Shown: positions 10,307 through 22,400 of the stretch, in pieces
Numbering within the stretch: the stretch's first letter is position 1
How the letters are laid out: the number at the start of each line of letters is the position of its first letter
Source: Phanerochaete sordida
Taxonomy: Eukaryota; Basidiomycota; Agaricomycetes; Polyporales; Phanerochaetaceae
Assembly (NCBI GenBank): GCA_019973155.2
Contig: BPQB01000032.1
Coordinates: 248,001 to 312,000 of the forward strand
Length of the DNA stretch: 64,000 nt
Direction: 5' to 3'
Position numbers and translations under genes: made by a program
Notes under the pieces: generated by a model
Databases searched by the model: none
The model's input: the letters and a program-made list of their open reading frames with translations, nothing else
Told to the model about the DNA's origin: nothing

Positions 10307-11921
10307 TCATGTCAAATGGTGCATAATCGGACGCCGGTCTGGTGCCAGGACGCAAAGCGTGATGAACGAGCCGACCAGCAGCCCGGTGAGGAAACAGGAC
10401 GTCGTGCGCGCAAAGGCGTCCATGACCCGGTGTGTGGTGGTGGCGCGGATAAAGGGTCTGGGTGCCGTTCTCGGCTCTTCCATGACTTCGTCGACAAGCT
10501 CTCGGACGAGTTTTTCCGAGACGGCGCCCTCCGCGAGCGCCGGCGCCGCGTCTGTCTGGGACGCCCTGGACTCGTGCATGTCGCGCCCAAGCTTATCGTC
10601 CTGCATATCGTGCGCGGCCTTCTCGTCCTGCATGTCGTCCGTGACGATGTCGAGCGGCGCGAGGCGGAAGTGGCGCTTGTGGTCGCTCGCCGCGGGGGAC
10701 GGCGGGAGCGTCGGCGACGGGCTCGGGACGGGCGAGAGCGGCAGCGGCGTGCGAAGCGCGGAGGGGCTGCGCGGGCTGCGGCTGCGCGCGGCGTGCGCGT
10801 GGGCGAGCTGCTCGAGGCCGCCGACGATGTCCTGCATGCGCGTCGCGTCCGCGAGCGCCTGCACGCGGCGCGCCTCGCGCATCTCCTCGCCGACCATGTG
10901 CACGATGCAGCGTACGAGGTCGCGGATCTCGGGGTGCTCGCGCGCCCACCACTGGCCCGGCCACTGCGCGACGACGTATGCGAGCTCGAACGCGGTCTGT
11001 GTCGCGCGCGCGAAGTCGTCCGAGACGTGTGCATGCAGCCAGGGCCGCAGCAGCGCGAGCGCAAGCCGCACCGACCCCGCTGTCGTGTCCCGCAGCCGCC
11101 GATCGACGGACATCTGCATGAAGCGGTCCGTAATCGCCTGGCAGAACTGGCGGTAGCTCGGCTTCTTCTTGGTATAGTCCCAGCCAAGCTTGAAGAGCGG
11201 CGACTCCTTGGCGTCCGCGATGTCGTGGTAGAGGAAGTATGAAGGAAGCTTGCTGAGGATCTGAAGTAATGGAATGGTAGTGAGGACGGCATTCCCTGGT
11301 ATGTGGCCCCAGACGAGCACATCTTGCGACTCGAGGGCAAAGCGATACCATTTCCAATGGTCGCGGTGCCGCCTGCGCACAATCAGCCTTCCAATCGGGT
11401 GTAGCAGGGGGTCACACGACTCACTCCTTGGGGCTCGCCTTCATGAGCAGCTCCACCGCCGTGACAGCATGGTCTGCGATCGCGCGCGCATCGATGACCG
11501 CGATCTGGACGTCGTGCTTCACGCCGCCGTGGTAGCGGCGGATCGCCTCCCAGATCGCCCACGCGAAGCTGAACGACGTCGAGATGTACGGCGACTCGGC
11601 GCGCCGCGTCCAGTCGAGGTGTTGGATGACGTCCGCGTACGTGCATGCCGCCCCAGCACGCCCGCCCGCGGGCGCGGGGGCCGCCGAGCGGAACGCCGCA
11701 GACGTGAAGGCGTCGTCGTAGCGTGCGCCGACGAAGAACGGGTCGCTGCCCTCGTACTGCGGAGGGTGTCCGTGCGGGGTGTATACGCGGAAGAGGAAGG
11801 GGTTGCCCTGAACGAGCCCGTCGAACGTGACCTGGGGCCCGAAGCCGTACTGCGGGAGCGCGTTGGCGTACTGGGCCTCGCTCGTCGGCGAGAGCGCGGT
11901 GGTGGGACTGAAGACCGACAT
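10307..11921 (-). CDS. DUF7587-like fungal protein with C-terminal membrane helix
   Basis: Function unknown. Exon 1 begins MSVFSPTTALSPTSEAQYAN and holds a compact domain: NPFLFRVYTPHGHPP, then DPFFVGARYDDAF, then the hallmark YISTSFSFAWAIWEAIRR and DVQIAVIDARAI. That pattern (FRV...TPFIST) resembles fungal DUF7587; the assignment is from memory. After one intron (AAGGA|GTGAGT) the second exon gives KWYRFALESQDVLVWGHIPG, a helical region of about 200 residues, a Ser/Pro-rich linker, acidic DMQDEK-type repeats, and a hydrophobic helix FLTGLLVGSFITLCVLAP about 14 residues from the end: a tail-anchor arrangement. The start is the first ATG; an upstream TTG in frame is ignored. Complete, about 520 residues. 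Confidence 0.6.
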
Positions 11922-12982
11922 GTCTACCGTCAAGGCAGATGGGAGAAAGCGAAGGGTATCGATAGAGGATAAGCCCGGAGGACGGTGTTATGAGAGCACA
12001 GGGCCAGCCATGCCGCTGCAATGCGTCTCGACTCCGGGGTTTACACGTGGAGGAAACGAGGCCCGGAAGCTTTGCCGAGATGAAGGCCAGCACAGCCCGA
12101 GTCTGTACCTAGCCCCGCAATTGTATAGTCGCATGATCATACGCTTCGACTTCGAGGAGGGTTGCGCCGCAGGGAGATAGCGACCAGCGGATGCTCAGCT
12201 CTAAGGAAAGCACCGAAGCGCTTGAGTAGTGTCGTAGAATGAGGGGGCTGCTCGACACGACGACCACGATGATCCCTACAGCCCCATGGGCGGCTTGTGT
12301 GGTGCTATTTTGTGCAAGTTTAGTGTCATAAGCTCCAAGAACTGCCGTCCAAATCCCACTGCAAAGCGGTCATGAAGCAATTCCGGACGTGAAAGTGATC
12401 TGACCAAAAGCCGCACCTTAGTTACGCGAATAAGTGGCGCGGATGCTGCATTGCGATGAATGTATGATCGCCGAGGATCGTACAGTGCGAAAGGGGCGAA
12501 GGATGGTGTGGAAGGCGGGAGGATGGTGGATGTCCGAGATCTGAAGCGGTTCGTCGGTTCGGTTCGGATTGCGCCAAGCGCTTAGCGGAGACTTCGTGGC
12601 GTCCGGCAGGTTACAGCCGCCGGAGCTCGCGCAAGTCCTCCTTTTGTTCGCCGCAGGCAGAGGCACGGACAGCGTTGGATACGCTGATAGTTTTGCTTTT
12701 TCGCTAACACCGTCTTTTTCATTCGCATTGAATGAGCAGCTAGCCGCCATGAAACTTCGGTCGGCCCCTGCGAGGCTGAAAACTTCGAGGACGATGAACC
12801 GGAGCGAGGCACGAGAAAAGTGAAGTAAAAAATGAAAAGCAAGATGGAAGGCGTAACGTTCGTCACGGCTTGAATGCGTTGGTGGAACAATGCGTTCTCT
12901 GCCGTGGCAGTATAAGTCGGACGAAATGCAAAGAAAATGCGGCGTCATATCAAGAAGAGAGTAGGTAAGCTGAGACTGGGCA
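11922..12982. other. 1.06-kb gap, nothing assignable
   Basis: Upstream region of the DUF7587-like gene and downstream region of the peroxygenase. A 211-codon minus-strand frame at 12418-13053 overlaps the peroxygenase end, has no conserved pattern and is probably 3' untranslated sequence. Confidence 0.4.
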
Positions 12983-14243
12983 TTACATTTTCTTCTTTTG
13001 TTGCGCGCTAGACGGGTACCCCCACACCTCCTCCCTAATCCCGAGCTCGACACGTAGCGCAGACTTGTTGAATTCCGCCATCGTTAGGCCCATGCGGTGC
13101 CGCACGCGCGACTGCCAGCCATCCGGAATGCGCTCCTCCAGCAAGATGGGGCGGAGGTCTTTGATCTTGCCCCCGAAGACTGTCAGCATTGTCGACGAGC
13201 TGCGGGAAAGCATATTCTTGGTAAGCTGTCGTACCACGTGAAGCTAAGGGAAGCTTACTTGGAGCTGCCGAAGATCTTGTGAAAGGTCGTCAAGCTGAAC
13301 TGCCCGTTCTTCAGCTTAGACTCTGTGCGCCTCTTGCCAGACATGCGCGAGAGGTCCGCGTGGGTCAGATCTCCGTGCGGTCCTGTCCCGGACGCCAGCA
13401 ACTCTTCAATAAGGCGCTCCGACGGCTTTGCCTGGTCCTTCGCGTCTACACAATCCTCGCCTGCGTGGATCAGTGTCAATACCAGATACAGCAAAGAATA
13501 GTCTAAGCGGAAGCGTACGCGTAAGGGAGGCATCGTGCTCGATGCAGTTGTGCGCGTCGAGGTCGCTCAGGTCGAACGTGTCGTTCCAGTAGTCGCGGCA
13601 GAGCATGTTCGCCGCATAGTTGGGGACGAAGAAGCAGAAACTCGGGGCGAAGTTGTACGTCTCTCTTATTTTCGCGTTCAATTCCCTAAAGGTGATGCCG
13701 CGGCCAGAGCGGGGCAGAATGCCTGTGGATTTCTATTGTCAGCTTATCACTGGATGTTGGCATCCGTGCGCGTCATAGGAAGGCCTCGACTGAACACGCA
13801 TCTGGCTAAGCTCAAGCTCCCAGCGCCAGCATCCAGCTCAGCTGCCCACTATACCCTCAACCCTATCGCCTACGTAGCATGCAGCGCACACAGACGTCGC
13901 GCAGCTCAGCGGCCTGCACACGACGCCTTCCGGGACCCGCGTACGGCCCGACAGGCACGCCTCGAGATTCCCACGCACCGTGATTCGCCATCGCGTTCAG
14001 GGCCGGGCACGAGCAGCGGCTGTCGCCTTCGGTGGAGGGCGCGTACGGCGGCCACACGCCGCCGGCACCGAGGCAGCCCTTGGGCACGACGGCGTTGGCG
14101 GGCAGGTCCCAGGTCAGGAGGTTGTAGAGCGCGAGGCCGTTGTCCCAGAGGATGACGAGCACGTCCTGCAGGACGTGGCGGAGCGAGCCGTAGAGCCCGG
14201 CGAGCAGTCGCGCGGGGATGAGGACGAGCAGCGAGTCGGACAT
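12983..14243 (-). CDS. Heme-thiolate peroxidase (chloroperoxidase/unspecific peroxygenase, short type)
   Basis: Peroxide-dependent heme enzyme of the chloroperoxidase/aromatic peroxygenase superfamily, able in the family to halogenate or hydroxylate substrates. The proximal heme-thiolate Cys sits in SRCSCPALNAMANHG and the distal acid-base group in IEHDASLTRE; both are intact. Then come SERLIEELLASGTGPHGDL, SRMSGKRRTESKL and, after a 59-base intron ending just before SSTMLTVFGG, the C-terminus ILLEERIPDGWQSRV...SSAQQKKKM. The N-terminus (MSDSLLVLIPARLLAG ... DVLVILWDNGLALYNLL) is hydrophobic without an obvious cleavage site, so the protein is probably membrane-anchored rather than secreted. 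The first intron is long (about 255 bases). Complete. Confidence 0.85.
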
Positions 14244-15354
14244 GGTGGGGAGAGAGAGGAGAGGCCCGTCGCGCGAGACGTTCGCCGGCCATTCTTCAGG
14301 GTACAGGATGCATGGAAGATTATCCCAATCAGGTATGCACTCTGATGTCGCGTGAGCCGTAGCGCTATTCGCTGCATGAAATTGTCAGTTCATTTCCTGC
14401 ACACTCACAAGTTTGGGAGTCGGAACAGTTGCCAGTTGGGTAAGCGACTATGTCTCGTACAGACCGAACGTTCGTTTGAACGGTCATCGATTTTTCAGCG
14501 TCTTCCGCAAAGAGTCGTTGCACATGGCGCTAGGCACTCGCTGAAAGATTGCAGATTCGAGGCAGCCATCGCACTCGTCCATCGCGTTCCCTCTTCAAAT
14601 GTACTCAACTTGCCAAGCTCAGCCCATGGTCACAATTACCTCAACGTTGCATGCTTGCATCTCGGAACATCTCCGGCGGCCGGGCACAAGCGTCTAAGAC
14701 GGCGAGCAAGTTCCACACCGCTTTCGCGCCCCTCTGCTCGCATGGTCGCATAGCATCGCTCTCAAGTCTGCCGACACAAGATATGGCCAGTATCGTACCT
14801 GAAGAGCTACCGCTGCTGCGGCACCGAGCAGGCTCAAGTTCAAGGAGCGTTTATATTGCTGTCACGCCGTGGCGGGATTTGGTAAGTGAATACTTCATTA
14901 TATCAACGCACCGTCGGAGTGACGAGATACAGGGAGACAGTGTACTCGGCGTGTTTGTACCCTTGAGACCGGGCGCAAACATTCGAAAATCGCTGGCGTT
15001 GATAACTTTGTGTTCTGCTAATAACTTTGCACCACATCCGATGCGGCTTGGCACGGCGACTCTACATTTTTTTGCAAAATATTTCGACCTTGTCTCATGT
15101 TCAACAACAGTTATCTCGGCATCTTACACCGAGGCTCAAAGCATTCTGGTATCTAAAGCTAGATGCAACTGTGGCTGACAGGGTCCTTCGCGGCTTCTCG
15201 ACGACCCTTTTTGGCGGACCCTGGCTGTACCTGACTTGCTGAGCCCTGTGCGCTGCAGCCCTTCGAGATCACCAGTCTTGGTTACGGCGCAGATGAGGCA
15301 TGAGCTCGGGGCGACGCCACCGGGGGGCAGGAACCGACCTGGCGTCTGGAGAAA
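14244..15354. other. 1.1-kb gap between divergent genes
   Basis: Shared upstream region of the peroxygenase (minus) and F-box gene (plus). A 209-codon plus-strand frame at 14549-15178 has no recognisable domain or splice support. No repeat seen. Confidence 0.4.
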
Positions 15355-15362
15355 TTTATAAA
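15355..15362 (+). promoter_or_regulatory. TATA box of F-box gene 1
   Basis: TTTATAAA about 55 bases before the ATG at 15418. Confidence 0.45.
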
Positions 15363-15417
15363 CGACTCAGCGAGACGGGCGCGAACTCAGGTCCTCCCTT
15401 CACCTTCTCTGACCCCG

Positions 15418-17265
15418 ATGGCTACACAAAGTCCCATGGCGGCCCTAGGCTCTATCAAAACCCTCGCGCACGACATTGTGCAGCGTATCGACTCGCTTGC
15501 ACTCGCCGTGAACAGCTATAAAAGGTGAGCCTCAGTTTGAATCATGCTCTGCACGAAAACCTGACCGTGGGCGACTTCAGTCTTTCCGAGTCTTTGGCCA
15601 CCGATTCGGTAGGTAACCACATGGTATACTCCGCGTGCAACAACTCAAGAGCACTCTGGGCAGATCCAAGGCGTAGACGATGCGCTGTCACTCGCTCTGT
15701 CCCATGTCCGCGTACTTCGCAATTTCAGGTCTCCGGTCAACTCGCTGCCTCCAGAAATCCTCACGACTATCTTCCGATGTCTCATGGAGCCTGAGACGCA
15801 GCCGCAACAGCACAGGACTCTTACTGGAGTTGCACCGTCGGCGGGGACCGCGACGAGGATTCCCATTAGCATCACCCACGTCTGCAGGTACTGGAGAGAC
15901 AGTGCGTTGGGGTGCCCCTTGTTGTGGAGCCCCATCGTCTTCGAGCCCAAGGACATGGCAACCAAGTACAGCCTTCCGTACCTGTGCCTGCAGCGCGCAC
16001 TGGGTGCGCCCCTGGACGTGCAAATCAAATGCAGCAAGAGCATGGATCCCCAGATCTGGAGCGTGCTCGCCGCGCGGTCGTCGCGTCTCCGGAGGGTGCA
16101 AGTGATTGATCTCCTCGGGCCCGAGCAGCTTCGGGAGCTGCGCCAGGCAGTGCCTATCCTACACACGTTGCACATCGAGGTCAGCCACGACCTCTTCGAC
16201 AGGCGGTGGGAGGGCGAGGACCTCCTCGATGAGCTGCCCGAGCTCTTTGCCGGCAGCACCCCCGCCCTGCGCCACCTAAAGCTTAACCTATTCACCTCCT
16301 TTTCGACCAACCGCTTCGCGAACCTTGAGGTACTCCACCTTTCCCACCAAATTTATCGCGAGCGCGGCGATCTCGCTTCGCTGTTCGCCCTACTCGAGGC
16401 GAGCCTGCAATTGGAAGAGGTATCTCTCACGGACTGCCACCTCGCCTTCGCACACGAGGGCCCCGTGCCCACCGGCGACCGCTTCCTCCCGCTGTACCGT
16501 CTACGCCGCCTCACACTCGTGGACTGCCACGCGTCGCTCGTCAGCAGCGTCCTCGCGCGCGTCGAGACCGCGCACGGCGGGATCGCGCTGCTCATCAAGG
16601 ACTGGACGCCCTCGCGCCCGCTGAACGCGCTCTTCCCACCGCCAGCAACTTCACGCCTGCACGCGCTCGCCGGCGTGACGGCGCTCGCCCTCGACTACGA
16701 CCGCGCGGAGGTGCGCGCGGGCGGCGGCGGGAGCGCAGTGCGCCTTGCGCTCGAGCCGGACCTCGACACTGCCGACGCGCTGGCGCCCGCACTCGCCGCG
16801 TTGTTCCCGCTGCACGCGCTGCGCAGCGTCGCGCTCGCAGGCATCGAGCTGCACGGCGCGCCGTTCTGGCGCGGCTTCCTCGGTGCGCTGCCCGCGCTCG
16901 CGCACCTCGCGTTGTGGCTCCCGCCGACGCAGCCCCAGAAGTGGGTCGAGGCCCTCCGCCCGGACGCAGGGACGGCATACCCTGCGCCGCTGCTCGACAC
17001 GCTCACGGTCTTCCCGCCGTATCCCGCAGTGCTGGACGCCGCCGCGGCAGTCTTGCAGGCGCGCGCGGAGGATGGCCATCGACTCCGCGTGCTGAACGTA
17101 GTGATGGAGGAGCGGACGCGCGATGCCGAGATTCGCAGAGCATTCGAAGGCCTGGACATCGCGGCGCTGGAGCAGTTTGTGGACCGTGTCGTGCAGGACG
17201 TCGTTTCTCGCTACGGTCATGAGTTCCCTGTGCCTGAAGAGCATCGCGCATTCATCGCACAATAG
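15418..17265 (+). CDS. F-box protein with leucine-rich C-terminal region
   Basis: Likely substrate receptor of an SCF ubiquitin ligase. Exon 1 starts MATQSPMAALGSIKTLAHDI; two small introns follow (first with GTGAGC at 15526, second with GTAGGT near 15609). The F-box is SLPPEILTTIFRCLMEPE ... ITHVCRYWRDSALGCPLLWS, the form typical of the large agaricomycete F-box family. The remaining ~430 residues are Leu-rich repeats without strict periodicity (LRHLKLNLF, LEVLHLSHQ, LRRLTLVDC, LRSVALAGI, LAHLALWLP), the presumed substrate-binding surface. The main exon is intronless and extremely GC-rich in its second half. Such genes are numerous and rapidly evolving; target unknown. It converges with a second F-box gene. 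Confidence 0.8.
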
Positions 17266-17466
17266 TTCCCTTTTGTAGTCGATACCTTCTTGGTGCTCCG
17301 CCGTTGGACGAGCATGAGCTGATCTTCGTGTAATTGGATGCAGATTCTGGACCTTTGGAGTACTTGCGATTCGGCTAACGGTGTGCATTATCGTAATCGT
17401 TACACATAAGAACGTCACGAGCACCGCTCTTCGCTAGAGAGAAGGCAGACACAGGCACGGGCAGTG

Positions 17467-19270
17467 CTATTGCGGGACTATCGGGGGTAGAACCAGTACG
17501 TCGGACATGAAACCTTGCGCTTCTCGAGCCTTACACGTAGTGTTCGCTTCCGCCAGTCGCCCGTCTTTTCGCACTGCAGGCTCCGCGTCAGCAACGTTCG
17601 CGGAACGGGGATTGAAATAGATGGCACGCACGGTCCAGACACGATCGGTCGTGACGAGCTTCTTGAGGCCGGGTACCTCGCCCATCATCGTCCGCACGCT
17701 GTCGCGCGTGAGGAACGCATGCGAGCCGTGCGTCGTGTGCGACTCGCCGATGTCGGTGATGGTCTGTAGAGTCTGGCTGCGGCCAAGCACCGCAGAGAAC
17801 GCTTTCTATGGCTGGTCAGCGCAGGCGTTGTGTGGAGCACCGGGGAGCACTCACGACGTCCTTGGTCGGGATGTGCATCGCCAGCCTCTCGAGCTTCTTC
17901 GCCTTCACCGCGATTGCGCGCACGCTCTCCCAGGCCGCATCGACGTTGATGAGCGCGATGTACTCCAGCGTCGCGCCGTGCGCGTCGAGCAAGTCCTGGA
18001 CGAACGAATGCGAGAGCGCGACCTTGTCCGAGAGCCGCAGCGTGATCGAGGCGAGCGCGCAGCCCCACGCCTTCGTCTGCACGACCACCGCGGGCCAAAG
18101 AGACGGTGAGCTGGAGTTGGGCAGGCCGTTGACTATGGGGGCTATATGCGTGTCCACGGCTAGGTGTCGCAGGCTCGGCAGCTCGGGAAGGACTGCAGGT
18201 AGTGCTGTTGAGTCCTGTGTGCGCTGAAGTGAGCAAATGATACAATCTTCTTCATAGGCGGAGTAATCAACACGCTGCACGCCGAAGCGCATAATTCACG
18301 AGGCCGTTCTGAGATCGGAGACTCACCCATGCTGTGAAGGCAAGGTTTTCTAGCCTCGGAGTGTGTCGTGTTGCTTGCAGGATGGTACCATGCTCGATTT
18401 TGGCACAGCCAACCACGTAAAGACTGGTTAAGTGGGGCAGATTTGGCAGCATGCTGTTAAGAACTGTGTCGTTGAGTTCTTGGATTGTCTAACCGTGGGT
18501 TAGGCGCACAATCAAGGACCAGAGATCACATGCTCACGTGTAATGTCAGGGTGGTCAAAGTCGCGCTCATACGACGCGTCCAGTCTGGTAATGCGTCCAC
18601 TATGTTCCAGGAGCACGCGTCTAAGGCTAGAGTCCGGAGCTGCGTCAAAGATTTGATGATCTCAGCCTGTTGCATGGTCAGGGTAGCATTGACGCGGATC
18701 CCTCTCAAGTTTTCGTGTGGCTTCAGAGGCACTAGCAGCGCCGGGAGTATGTTGGGCGTGCAGGTAAATGTCCGTAGATTCTTGCAAAGATCCAGGCATT
18801 TGATCACGTTGCCCATAAATCTTGGCTGGACGGCCGCCTTCACAAGGGGCACAGTACGTATGTCTAGGACCCAGCGCGGATCAGCTTTGAGTCTAAAGCT
18901 TGAGAAGCCACGAACCGATGTTGTGCACGTGCACTGCAAGACTTGGATGCTTCACGATGGTCTCAAATGGAGTCATCACCTGGGTGTATGCACGTGAGCT
19001 CAAATATTCGCGCAGAATAAATAGCAAACTGACGGAGGGATACCGCTTCGCATTCCCGAGATGGTACGCGAGGGTGCGATATAGGTACGGGACGACTCCC
19101 GCCAGGAAGGATTTGCTGACTAGAGAAACCGAGAACAGGTCATTGCCGCTGAGGTAGGCAAAAACGAGCTCCAGGCAGTCGAGGTTGAGGTTGTCCGCAG
19201 AGACCATCGTCGAGTTCGTCGAGGAGCACGTCGGCGACGTCGCGGTCGCTCTCAGGGACTTGGCGCCCAT
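17467..19270 (-). CDS. F-box protein, second unrelated copy
   Basis: Starts MGAKSLRATATSPTCSS (a second in-frame Met just before SADNLNLDCLE is an alternative). The F-box is NLDCLELVFAYLSGNDLFSV followed by SLVSKSFLAGVVPYLYRTL. Further exons carry Leu-rich segments: FMGNVIKCLDLCKNLRTFTC, EIIKSLTQLRTLALDACSW, LPHLTSLYVVGCAKI, LPSLRHLAVDTHI, VRAIAVKAKKLERLAMHIP, and an end in MSDVLVLPPIVPQ. At least five introns. Lower GC and different intron layout from the convergent F-box gene to its left, so the two are not recent duplicates. Probable SCF adaptor; substrate unknown. Confidence 0.75.
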
Positions 19271-19432
19271 AACCCCGAGGACCTATTCGGCGGCGGGCCG
19301 GCCGAGAACAGTGATCGGACGCCTTTCCGGGCTGTCTCCGGCGGGCCAACGTCGGCAGGCGCCGGACAATACTGAGGTCAGGTCTCGAGGTAGGCGCCTA
19401 GGCTCTTTCATCCCTGCTCGTCGTGCTCGACG
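19271..19432. promoter_or_regulatory. Short bidirectional promoter
   Basis: Only 162 bases separate the divergent starts of the F-box gene and the Sds3-family gene, so both promoters must share or overlap this stretch. No clear TATA box. Confidence 0.5.
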
Positions 19433-22400
19433 ATGCCAAGCTCGACGCTGTCGCTGGAGCCTCTCAGCTCTCCGTCGCCATCTCCTTCACCGCCTCCAGC
19501 AGATACCCGAGCGTCGACCTCCAACAATAGTGGAGCAGGCGCAGGACTCGACAGCGACTCTGAACTCTCAGAGTTGACCGAGGACGAGCAGGAAAACGTC
19601 AAGGCTGATCGCGCCGAACCGTCGCGCGCAAACAAGCGTCGTAAGCGTGGTGGAATCGTCCCCGCACCAATGTGGGACTGGGCATACAAGGGCAGTACCA
19701 AGAAGGAATGGAAGAAGATGCCCGAGGAGGAAGAGGAGGAAGAGCAGTCCGGGCCTGCGAAGGCGTTGGAAGAGGAGGAGGACGATGACCGTGCGTCCCG
19801 CTCCAGGTCTACCACTACATCCCTCCCAGCGCCGCGACGGAAGCGCAGCAATGGCGGCGCTTCGGCGGTCATGCGTTCGGACGACGAGCAGGACCGCGAC
19901 CGCGACAAGGAGGATGATGCGGCGTCTGCTGATGAGGCGTCTGCACCTCCCGTTGTCGTCGAGGCCGGCAACGATCCCGACTACAACTCCGAAGAGGACG
20001 AAGACCATCTCGTGCCACGCGCGGACATGGCCCGGTCGCGTGAACTCGCGAGCGGCGTCGTGTCTGCCGAGGCCACCGACGAGGAGCCCATGGACGAAGA
20101 CGATGACCCCGCAGAGGACGACAACATTGCAGAAGACGACCCCGCAAATGACGATGGCGGCGCCGCCTCGGACGGCGAAGTCGCTCAAAAGTCGGCCACT
20201 AGCACCGCATCGTCCTCCGGCGCGCCGCTCCCCGCGTCCACAACCCAGGTCACCGTCGACCGTGATGTTGACCCCGGCGCCACTCTCATGGACGTTGACG
20301 AGACTGCCCCCGTCCCAGAGAAGGTTTCTCCTATCATTGCAGCTGCAGCCGCGTCGTCGATCATGGCCGGCGCCGAAGTCGTCGACCCCCCTTCCCCTTC
20401 ACCATCCACGTCAACTGCGTCCGGTTCCGGACGGAACCGCTCGCGATCCCCCTCCCGGTCTCCTTCTCCAGACAACATCTCCGATGCTGAGACCACTATC
20501 AAGCGTGGCGCACCGAAGACCAGGGGGAAACCCAAGAGCGGGCGGGCGACCCGGAATCGCAGCCGTCGTAAGGCCAAGGGCGACCTAGACCAAGACCCCG
20601 AAGCGGACCCTGCCCCTGCGGATGTCGATAACGAAGAGGCAGACGTCGATGAAGGCGAAATTGACTCGCCCGAGATGGACATGGAACTTGAACTGCAACC
20701 CGCTCATCGCGCAGAAGCACTCGACGTCCTCGCTACTATCGAGTTGAGGTATGCGATGCTTCGAGAGAAGGTGTACGTCGAGAAAATGGAGCAGCTCGCA
20801 TGGGAGGAGGCTTTGGTCCACCAAGGTGCGTCGTCTCACCATTCGAAGTCTTCGCGTGTTGATTATCGTGTTCAGGCGTACACCCCGAGATGTTGCATTT
20901 ACACGCCGAGCTCGACCAGCGCAAGGATACACGGTTAGAATTAGCGCGTAAACGGCGCAATTTTGAGGTTGCGAACGTCACGAAACGTCGGAAGCTTGAC
21001 GAGAACGGCGTCTGGAGTTGGTGGAAGGTACGACGCGTTCAATCGCATTCCGTCAGATCACTGACATACGTCACCGGCTTTCAGTTCCGACGCGACGAAC
21101 TTCAGACAGATATGATTGCTGAGACGCATAGGAAACGCAGACATCTGGATCGCGAACGTCGCATAGTAGAACGCCCAGTACCAAGTATGTCAGCCTGCCA
21201 TACAAACTGCACGTTAAGCTTACGAAGTCACGAACACTACAGTTCGCCACATACCAAGTCCACCGCGCGAGATTTCCGCGCCCCCCACCCTGCGAGACCT
21301 CATCAAAGCTTCTCCGTTCGATTCCCCGGAATCTCGGAGGCACGGCGGTCCTGCTTCGCAGCTCAAATACCCACAGCTCAGTACTTTGGCGTCAAGCGAA
21401 ATAGCCATGGATGTCGACTTATTGCTCGAGCATCGCAAGGCTGCTTGGGCCGCCCAGCATAACCCAAATAATCCTGCGAATCACCCCGCGAACCACCCCG
21501 CGAACCATCCCATGTTGGGGCATCCTGTACCTGGTCCTCCCGCGTTCGACCCTTTCAACATAGGTTCAGGCGTCCTTGACGGCCCTGGAGCACCCAACCA
21601 CTTCCTACCACACATGCCCTTCCAGCAACAACCGTTGCCGCCGCAAGCCATGCCACCTCAGATGGTCCATGGATACCCTGGCGTCGCTCCCCCGCCACGT
21701 CTTCAGCACCACCACTCTGCTCCGTCGAGTTCTATCCCTTTATCCCATCCACAGATGCTTTTGGAGCAGGAATACGCGTCTATGCACCGTCCTGGATCTG
21801 GGCCTGTTCACCAGAACGCGCAGATGCAGCCATATCCTTCAGCCGGCCCATTATCAAGGAACAGGCGATCCCTCTCGCCGGTTCCACTCCACCCAGTTGG
21901 CAACGGCGCGGCTGTCATGGGCGCAGGTCCGTCTTCGATGGGCGGCCCGAAGGCCAACAGTCGCTCAGCCATCCCAGGTCCTGGTCCCGGTGGTCTAGGG
22001 CCGTCTGAAGGTAGACGCGCGGATGCATTTGGGCACTCTATGGAGCAGGACATGATCCTCATGGAGAGAGATCGCGAGCGGCAGCACATGCTGGAACTTG
22101 GCAAGCAAAGGGACCGCGAGAACCGGGAGCGCAGGGATCGCGAGCGTGCCATGGAAGAAGAGCGTCGTGAGCACCGTCAGCGGGAATATGAACAACGCGA
22201 ATACGAGCGAGAGTTGGAGAGATCTAATCACGCGCCTCATGCTATTCAGCGACATCCGTCTCACCACGCTCCCTCTAGCCAGGGAGCCCACGTCCATGCA
22301 CCTCACCACCATCACCACCACCACCATCACGTCGTCCACCACCACGGCAGTGCCCCTAACGGCCTGAGCTCCGGTGCGAACGCGAGCGGACCGCTCCAAA

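Noticed and set aside
10312..11382. Very long Arg/Ser-rich frames on both strands
   Set aside because: Shadows of the GC-rich second exon of the DUF7587-like gene.
12418..13053. 211-codon minus-strand open frame
   Set aside because: Overlaps the end of the peroxygenase gene, no domain, composition unlike a protein; probably 3' untranslated sequence.
14549..15178. 209-codon plus-strand frame between divergent genes
   Set aside because: No domain, no splice partners, sits in a promoter region.
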